NCBI RefSeq assembly: GCF_000026185.1
Contig: NC_010694.1
Coordinates: 186,001-250,000, forward strand
Reading direction: 5' to 3'
Length of the DNA stretch: 64,000 nucleotides
Source: Erwinia tasmaniensis Et1/99
GTDB lineage: Bacteria > Pseudomonadota > Gammaproteobacteria > Enterobacterales > Enterobacteriaceae
Both the position numbers and the translations under genes were made by a program. This document shows, piece by piece, positions 58,148 to 64,000 of this stretch (positions within the stretch are counted from its first letter, which is position 1; each line of letters starts with the position of its first letter). The notes beneath the pieces are model-generated. The model had not been told where the DNA came from. It made no database searches and saw nothing but the letters and a program-made list of their open reading frames with translations.

Positions 58148-59274
58148 TCCCGTTTAACGCTCCACCCGTGGTGGGCACTGAAATCGAATACATGCAGTCG
58201 GCGATGAGCAGCGGTAAGCTGTGCGGTGACGGTGGTTTTACCCGCCGTTGCCAGCAGTGGATGGAGCAGCGTTTCGGCAGCCATAAGGTGCTGCTGACCC
58301 CATCCTGTACCGCTTCGCTTGAAATGGCGGCGATCCTGCTGGATATTCAGCCCGGCGATGAAGTGATTATGCCGAGCTATACCTTTGTGTCTACCGCCAA
58401 TGCGTTTGTACTGCGTGGCGCCGTCATCGTGTTTGTCGACGTACGTCCGGACACGATGAACATTGACGAAAACCTGATCGAAGCGGCAATCACAGAAAAA
58501 ACCAAAGCGATTGTTGCGGTGCATTATGCTGGCGTGGCCTGCGAGATGGACACCATTATGGCGCTGGCGGAAAAGTATCGGCTATGGGTGGTTGAGGATG
58601 CCGCTCAGGGGGTGATGTCGACCTATAAAGGACGGGCGCTCGGCACGATTGGCCATATCGGCTGCTTCAGCTTCCATGAAACCAAAAACTATACCGCCGG
58701 TGGGGAAGGGGGCGCAACGCTTGTCAATGAGGCGGCGCTGGTCGAGCGGGCGGAGATTATCCGCGAGAAGGGCACGAACCGCAGCCAGTTCTTCCGTGGA
58801 CAGGTGGATAAGTATACCTGGCGCGATATCGGCTCCAGCTACCTGATGGCCGACCTGCAGGCTGCCTATCTCTGGGCGCAGCTGGAAGTGGCGGAAGCCG
58901 TTAACCAGCAGAGGCTGCGCCTGTGGCAAAATTACCATGATGCCCTGCAACCGATTGCCGCACGAGGGCGTATCACGCTGCCTGCCATTCCTGCTGGCTG
59001 CGAACACAATGCGCATATGTTCTGGCTGAAACTGCGCGATGGCTGCGATCGCAGCGCGCTGATTGCCTGGCTGAAAGAGGCAGAGATCCTCGCCGTATTC
59101 CACTATATTCCACTGCACAGCTCCCCTGCCGGACGGCGCTTCGGCCGTTTCTGCGGTGAGGACCGCTGCACGCAGCAGGAGAGCGATCGACTGCTGCGTC
59201 TGCCGCTCTTTTATAACCTCTCTGACAATAATCAGAAAACGGTGATCGGCTCTTTATTGAGTTACTTCTCCTGA
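58144..59274 (+). CDS. wecE: dTDP-4-amino-4,6-dideoxygalactose transaminase
   Basis: PLP-dependent DegT family enzyme of the Fuc4NAc branch. 376 residues: [52 protein letters not shown], and the PLP-lysine segment SFHETKNYTAGGEGG. Motif order and length as E. coli RffA/WecE. Confidence 0.97.
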   Translation: MIPFNAPPVVGTEIEYMQSAMSSGKLCGDGGFTRRCQQWMEQRFGSHKVLLTPSCTASLEMAAILLDIQPGDEVIMPSYTFVSTANAFVLRGAVIVFVDVRPDTMNIDENLIEAAITEKTKAIVAVHYAGVACEMDTIMALAEKYRLWVVEDAAQGVMSTYKGRALGTIGHIGCFSFHETKNYTAGGEGGATLVNEAALVERAEIIREKGTNRSQFFRGQVDKYTWRDIGSSYLMADLQAAYLWAQLEVAEAVNQQRLRLWQNYHDALQPIAARGRITLPAIPAGCEHNAHMFWLKLRDGCDRSALIAWLKEAEILAVFHYIPLHSSPAGRRFGRFCGEDRCTQQESDRLLRLPLFYNLSDNNQKTVIGSLLSYFS

Positions 59275-59275
59275 T

Positions 59276-60526
59276 ATGTCACTGGCGAGAGCATCCATGT
59301 GGACGGCGGCCTCCACGCTGATAAAAATTGTTGCCGGACTGCTGGTGGTAAAGATGCTGGCGGTCTCTTACGGACCGGCCGGAGTCGGACAGGCGGGAAA
59401 CTTCCGTCAGCTGATTACCGTACTGGGAGTACTGGCCGGGGCCGGCATTTTCAACGGCGTCACTAAATACGTGGCGCAGTTTCAGCAGCAGCCCGCGCAG
59501 CTGCGTGCGGTTGTTGGCAGCGCATCGTCGATGGTGCTGGGGTTCTCTATCCTGCTGGGGCTGGTCTTCCTGCTGTTTGCCGCGCCAATCAGCCGGGCGC
59601 TGTTCGGCCACGATGATTATCAGCAGGTCATCCGCATCGTTGCGTTTCTGCAAATGGGGATTGCCTGGGCTAACCTGGCGCTGGCGCTGATGAAGGGCTT
59701 CCGCGATGCCGCCGGCAACGCTATTGCCCTGATTGTCGGCAGCCCGATCGGCGTTGCCGCGTGGTTTGTCTGCTACTGGCTGGGGGGTTACAGCGGCGCG
59801 CTGGTTGGACTGGCAATGGTGCCCACGCTGGTGGTGGTGCCCGCTTTTATTTTACTGGCGCGGCGTGACCGCCTGCCGATGAACTATCTGTTACCCCGAT
59901 GGCAGCCGGAGTATGTTCGTAGCCTGGGGAAGTTTACCCTGATGGCACTCATCACCGCCGTCACGCTGCCGCTGGCCTGGATGATGATGCGTAACCTGCT
60001 GGCGCAGCATGCCGGATGGGAGCAGGTGGGGCTGTGGCAGGGGGTTAGCAGCATCTCGGATGCTTACCTGCAGTTTATTACCGCCTCGTTCAGCGTCTGG
60101 CTGCTGCCGACCCTGGCGCGTCTGCAAAGAAAAGAGGACATCGCGCGGGAAATCCTGAAGGCCCTGCGCTTCGTATTACCGGCGGTGGCCGCGGCAAGCT
60201 TTACCGTCTGGCTGCTGCGCGATGTTGCTATCTGGCTGCTGTTCTCCAGCGAGTTTCACGCCATGCGCGATCTGTTTATTTGGCAGCTGATCGGCGATGT
60301 GCTCAAAGTGGGCTGTTACGTTTTTGGCTATCTGGTGATCGCCAAAGCCTCACTGCGCTTTTATCTGCTGACGGAAGTGAGCCAGTTTGTACTGCTTAGC
60401 GGATTTTCCCGTTGGCTGATCCCGCTGCACGGTGCGACGGGTGCAGCTCAGGCCTATATGGCGACCTATATCGCTTATTTTGCACTCTGTGCCGGCATTT
60501 TTATTATTTACCGTAGAAGAGTATGA
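59276..60526 (+). CDS. wzxE: ECA lipid III flippase WzxE
   Basis: 416-residue inner-membrane flippase of the MOP superfamily with 12 or so hydrophobic segments (ASTLIKIVAGLLVVKMLAVSYG, LGFSILLGLVFLLFAAPISR and others). Moves undecaprenyl-PP-trisaccharide to the periplasm. ATG 59276 is one base after the wecE stop. Confidence 0.95.
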   Translation: MSLARASMWTAASTLIKIVAGLLVVKMLAVSYGPAGVGQAGNFRQLITVLGVLAGAGIFNGVTKYVAQFQQQPAQLRAVVGSASSMVLGFSILLGLVFLLFAAPISRALFGHDDYQQVIRIVAFLQMGIAWANLALALMKGFRDAAGNAIALIVGSPIGVAAWFVCYWLGGYSGALVGLAMVPTLVVVPAFILLARRDRLPMNYLLPRWQPEYVRSLGKFTLMALITAVTLPLAWMMMRNLLAQHAGWEQVGLWQGVSSISDAYLQFITASFSVWLLPTLARLQRKEDIAREILKALRFVLPAVAAASFTVWLLRDVAIWLLFSSEFHAMRDLFIWQLIGDVLKVGCYVFGYLVIAKASLRFYLLTEVSQFVLLSGFSRWLIPLHGATGAAQAYMATYIAYFALCAGIFIIYRRRV

Positions 60527-61599
60527 CCACAGTAATTCATCTTTTAGGCTCGGATATTCCACATCATAACCAGACGGTGCTGAATTTTTTCGATCGCACC
60601 TTATCTGCCGAGGCACCCACGGCGGCAGCGCGTCAGTTTTGGCTGGTGAGCGGGCAACCGGAACCGGCGGAGTCGTTTCCCCGGCTGAACGTTCGCGTGT
60701 TTGCCGATAAGGCGACACTGGCCAGCGCCGTGATTGACGCGGGTCGTCGGCAGCGTGAGCTGCGCTTCTTCTGTCACGGTCAGTTCAATCTGCGTCTGTG
60801 GCTGGCGCTGCTGTCGGGCAAACTCCGGCGCGGCCAGGTTTACTGGCACATCTGGGGGGCCGATTTGTATGAAGATGCGGCCGGGCTGAAATTTCGCCTG
60901 TTTTACCTGATGCGACGTCTGGCGCAAAAACGCGTTGCGCATGTGTTCGCCACGCGCGGTGATATCAATCACTTTCACCAGCGCAATCCGCAGATCCCGG
61001 CTTCGCTGCTCTATTTTCCCACCCGCCTGGCACAGCACGTCGCGCCCAGCGAGCGGACGAATGGCCCACTGACCATACTGCTCGGGAATTCGGGAGATGC
61101 CAGCAATCGCCACATTCAGGCACTGGAGGAGATCCGTCAGCAGTTTGGTGCCGGGACTAAGGTGATCGTGCCGCTGGGATACCCGCCTGACAATGAAGCC
61201 TACATCCAGCGCGTGCGTGAAGCCGCTGACGCTTTGTTTGCGCCCGGCATGGTGCAGCTGCTGACCGATAAGCTGGCATTCAGTGACTACCTGCAGCTGC
61301 TCAGCCGTTGCCATCTGGGCTACTTTATTTTTCAACGTCAGCAGGGAATTGGCACGCTTTGTCTGCTGATGCAGGCAAATGTGCCTTTTGTACTCAGTCG
61401 CCAAAATCCGTTCTGGCAGGATTTGGTCGAACAACAGGTGCCGGTGCTGTTCAATAGCGACCGGCTGGATACGGCAACGATAAATGAGGCCCGGCGTCAG
61501 ATGCTACAGGTCGATAAGAAACAGGTCGCCTTTTTCGAGCCGGGCTATCTCGCAGGCTGGCGGCAGGCGTTGCGTTTGGTCGAAGGAGATGACGCATGA
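60523..61599 (+). CDS. wecF: TDP-Fuc4NAc:lipid II Fuc4NAc transferase
   Basis: Adds the third sugar to give ECA lipid III (also rffT). 358 residues of the GT56 family: [26 protein letters not shown]-like [25 protein letters not shown] and [12 protein letters not shown]. Overlaps wzxE by 4 bp. Confidence 0.96.
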   Translation: MTTVIHLLGSDIPHHNQTVLNFFDRTLSAEAPTAAARQFWLVSGQPEPAESFPRLNVRVFADKATLASAVIDAGRRQRELRFFCHGQFNLRLWLALLSGKLRRGQVYWHIWGADLYEDAAGLKFRLFYLMRRLAQKRVAHVFATRGDINHFHQRNPQIPASLLYFPTRLAQHVAPSERTNGPLTILLGNSGDASNRHIQALEEIRQQFGAGTKVIVPLGYPPDNEAYIQRVREAADALFAPGMVQLLTDKLAFSDYLQLLSRCHLGYFIFQRQQGIGTLCLLMQANVPFVLSRQNPFWQDLVEQQVPVLFNSDRLDTATINEARRQMLQVDKKQVAFFEPGYLAGWRQALRLVEGDDA

Positions 61600-62969
61600 C
61601 GTTATTACAGTTCGCCGGCCTGCTGCTGGTCTGGCTGGTGTGCGGTGGGTTTATCCTCACGCTAACCTGGCGTGAATTCCGTCGCGTGCGCTTTAACTTT
61701 AACGTGTTCTTCTCCATGCTGTTTTTGCTGACGTTTTTCTTCGGCTTCCCACTGACCTGCATATTGGTATTTGGTTTTGATGTCGAGGTGGTTCCGGCGG
61801 AGTATCTGCTGCAGGCGCTGCTGTCGGCAGGCTGCTTTTATGCCATCTACTACGTCACCTACAAAACCCGGCTGCGAACACGCCACCGAGCCCCCTCTCG
61901 TCCGGCATTTACCATTAACCGCATTGAGGCGCACCTGAGCTGGATGATCATGGCACTGGTGGCCTTAATCACCGTGAGCGTGTTTTTCCTGCACAATGGC
62001 TTCCTGCTGTTTAAGCTGCAAAAATACAGTCAAATCTTTTCGGCCGACGTCTCCGGCGTGGCGCTGAAACGCTTTTTCTATTTCTTTATTCCGGCCATGC
62101 TGGTGGTCTATTTTCTCCAGCAGAATATGCGCAGCTGGCTGCTGTTTCTGGTCGGCACCGTGGCGTTTGGCCTGTTAACCTATGCGATCGTTGGCGGCAC
62201 GCGCGCCAATATTATTATCGCCTTCGCCCTGTTTCTGTTTATCGGCATTATTCGTGGCTGGATAACGCTCTGGATGCTGGCTTTAGCAGGCGTTGGCGCG
62301 ATTGTCGCGATGTTCTGGCTGGCGCTGAAGCGCTATAACCTTGACGTAAGCGGCTCGCAGGCGTTTTACACCTTCCTCTATCTGACGCGTGACACCTTCT
62401 CGCCGTGGGAAAACCTGGGGCTGCTACTGCAAAACTACGACAGGATTGATTTTCAGGGCCTGGCACCAGTCTGGCGTGATTTCTATGTGTTTATTCCAAG
62501 CTGGCTATGGCATGAAAGACCTTCTGTGGTTCTCAACAGCGCGAACTACTTTACCTGGGAAGTGCTGGACAACCACTCCGGGCTGGCCATCTCCCCTACG
62601 CTGATCGGTTCGCTCGTCGTCATGGGCGGCGCGCTGTTTATTATGCTAGGGGCCGTCATGGTTGGGCTGATTATCAAATGGTTCGACTGGCTGTATGAAA
62701 AAGGCCGCCAGGAGGAGAACCCTTATAAGGCGGCTATCCTGCAAAGTTTTTGCTTCGGCGCGGTCTTTAATATGATCGTGCTGGCGCGTGAGGGGTTAGA
62801 TGCCTTTGTTTCTCGCGTGGTCTTTTTCTGCGTTATTTTTGCTGCCTGTGTGCTGGTGGCAAAACTGCTTTACTGGTTGCTCGACAGCGCCGGGCTTGTG
62901 CGTGCGCGCAAAGGCCCGGCGTGCGCTCGCTCCAGCCTTAAACACTGTTTTGTAGGGAATGACTCATGA
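61596..62969 (+). CDS. wzyE: ECA polymerase WzyE
   Basis: 457-residue polytopic membrane protein, with many hydrophobic segments and a large periplasmic loop ([24 protein letters not shown]) typical of WzyE. Polymerises the trisaccharide. Start overlaps wecF in ATGA; end overlaps wecG by 4 bp. The C-terminal tail ([16 protein letters not shown]) is basic. Confidence 0.95.
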   Translation: MTLLQFAGLLLVWLVCGGFILTLTWREFRRVRFNFNVFFSMLFLLTFFFGFPLTCILVFGFDVEVVPAEYLLQALLSAGCFYAIYYVTYKTRLRTRHRAPSRPAFTINRIEAHLSWMIMALVALITVSVFFLHNGFLLFKLQKYSQIFSADVSGVALKRFFYFFIPAMLVVYFLQQNMRSWLLFLVGTVAFGLLTYAIVGGTRANIIIAFALFLFIGIIRGWITLWMLALAGVGAIVAMFWLALKRYNLDVSGSQAFYTFLYLTRDTFSPWENLGLLLQNYDRIDFQGLAPVWRDFYVFIPSWLWHERPSVVLNSANYFTWEVLDNHSGLAISPTLIGSLVVMGGALFIMLGAVMVGLIIKWFDWLYEKGRQEENPYKAAILQSFCFGAVFNMIVLAREGLDAFVSRVVFFCVIFAACVLVAKLLYWLLDSAGLVRARKGPACARSSLKHCFVGNDS

Positions 62970-63706
62970 GTGCCTCCGTCACCGTGCCAAAGTATCAGAT
63001 ACGTGGTTTAACCCTGTCAGGCTTTGCCGACATGGCGCAGTTTGTCGATTACCTCAATCAGCAGGGAGAGCTGAAAAAAGGCACGCTGGTGGCCATCAAC
63101 GCTGAGAAAGTACTGACCGCTGAGGCCAACCCTGCAATCTACCAACTGCTGACCGAGGCTGAATATAACTATGCCGATGGCATTAGCATCGTGCGTTCCA
63201 TCCGTAAAAAGTACCCACAGGCTAAGGTGTCGCGTATTGCCGGTGCCGATCTGTGGGAGGCGCTGATGGAGCGGGCCGGACGTGAAGGTACGCCGGTGTT
63301 TCTGGTAGGCGGGCGGCCGGAGATCCTCGCGCAGACGGCAGACAAGCTTTGTAAGCAGTGGAATGTCAATATCGTCGGGTCACAGGATGGTTTCTTCACG
63401 TCCGGGGAACGCGACGCGCTGTTTGCGCGTATCAAAGCCAGCGGTGCCCGGCTGGTCACGGTTGCCATGGGGTCTCCACGTCAGGAGATACTGATGCAGG
63501 CCTGTAAGGCTGTTTATCCCGATGCGCTGTATATGGGAGTGGGGGGAACTTACGACGTGTTCACCGGGCAGGTGAAGAGAGCGCCCAAAATTTGGCAAAA
63601 TATGGGGCTGGAATGGCTCTATCGCCTGATTTTGCAGCCTTCACGCCTTAAACGTCAGTTTAGTTTGCTGAAATATCTCAACTATCACTGGCGTGGAGAC
63701 CTTTGA
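62966..63706 (+). CDS. wecG: UDP-ManNAcA transferase
   Basis: Adds ManNAcA to lipid I to give lipid II. 246 residues of the WecG/TagA/CpsF family (GT26): [70 protein letters not shown] and the C-terminal membrane-surface segment. Last gene of the operon. In E. coli yifK follows; here a tRNA promoter does. Confidence 0.96.
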   Translation: MSASVTVPKYQIRGLTLSGFADMAQFVDYLNQQGELKKGTLVAINAEKVLTAEANPAIYQLLTEAEYNYADGISIVRSIRKKYPQAKVSRIAGADLWEALMERAGREGTPVFLVGGRPEILAQTADKLCKQWNVNIVGSQDGFFTSGERDALFARIKASGARLVTVAMGSPRQEILMQACKAVYPDALYMGVGGTYDVFTGQVKRAPKIWQNMGLEWLYRLILQPSRLKRQFSLLKYLNYHWRGDL

Positions 63707-63835
63707 ACAGCGGTATATTTGCTCATTCACGTGCGTGTACGCTCTGTTTTTGCAGTAAAATGCACAAAAAGCGCTGCGACTTTAGACGGAATGCACAAAG
63801 CGTAAGCAAACGCGTTTTTTTTGTGAAAAAAGCAC

Positions 63836-63864
63836 TGGACAGGTAGGGCTCTCGCCCGTAGTAT
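63836..63864 (+). promoter_or_regulatory. Promoter of the tRNA-Arg cluster
   Basis: TGGACA (63836-63841), 17-bp spacer, TAGTAT (63859-63864), followed by a GC-rich discriminator, 22 bp before the tRNA. It overlaps no gene. Confidence 0.8.
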
Positions 63865-63885
63865 GCACATCCGCAACGGCGCTAC

Positions 63886-63962
<77 letters not shown>

Positions 63963-64000
63963 TTAACTTTGTGCGCAAGAGCTGCGGTGGTAACATTTAC

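Overview
The window is chromosomal DNA of a gamma-proteobacterium of the order Enterobacterales, most likely the Erwinia/Pantoea branch. The housekeeping proteins (RpoC, HupA, IlvC, Rho, the WecA-WecG set) read as close orthologues of E. coli proteins. A thiC-thiE operon that lacks thiFSGH, no yifK after wecG and a plant-associate style of accessory content point away from Escherichia/Salmonella. The genus call is an inference from gene order and remembered protein sequences; no database search was run.

Layout: 1-1052 is the 3' end of rpoC with its terminator. 1053-13530 is an accessory block: a pentapeptide-repeat gene, a 786-bp AT-rich non-coding stretch, and a seven-gene K88 (F4)/Fae-type chaperone-usher fimbrial operon with two tandem major-pilin paralogues and an usher interrupted by an in-frame amber codon. 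A secreted 5-hydroxyisourate hydrolase, a DUF1127 gene and a MocR-type regulator follow. 13531-24627 is core: thiC-thiE under a TPP riboswitch, rsd/nudC, hemE-nfi-yjaG-hupA-yjaH and purHD under a PUR box. 24890-30899 is a complete rRNA operon (16S, tRNA-Ile, tRNA-Ala, 23S, 5S, tRNA-Asp, tRNA-Trp). 30999-43250 holds hdfR, maoP, comM/yifB and the branched-chain amino-acid genes (ilvL attenuator, ilvGMEDA, ilvY, ilvC). 43309-50609 holds ppiC, rep, gppA, rhlB, trxA and rho. 50902-63706 is the full enterobacterial common antigen operon wecA to wecG, followed by tRNA-Arg(CCG), the first gene of a tRNA cluster that runs off the window.

How it fits together: the ilv genes make valine, isoleucine and leucine precursors and carry the classical ilvL attenuator and an IlvY-controlled ilvC. 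The wec genes build the lipid-linked trisaccharide (WecA, B, C, G, RffG, RffH, RffC, WecE, WecF), flip it (WzxE) and polymerise it with length control (WzyE, WzzE). The rRNA operon joins a left flank (purH) that in E. coli K-12 borders rrnE to a right flank (aspT-trpT-hdfR) that borders rrnC, so the order shows an rrn-to-rrn rearrangement relative to E. coli. The 23S-5S spacer holds an extra palindromic element of about 101-121 bp.

The least ordinary parts are the Fae-like fimbrial locus (amber codon, duplicated pilin with duplicated leader, perfect hairpin between the copies), the palindrome inside the rRNA operon, the reduced thi operon, and repeated operator-like motifs in front of the MocR-type regulator. 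I did not see a CRISPR array, insertion sequence, prophage or clearly new defence system.
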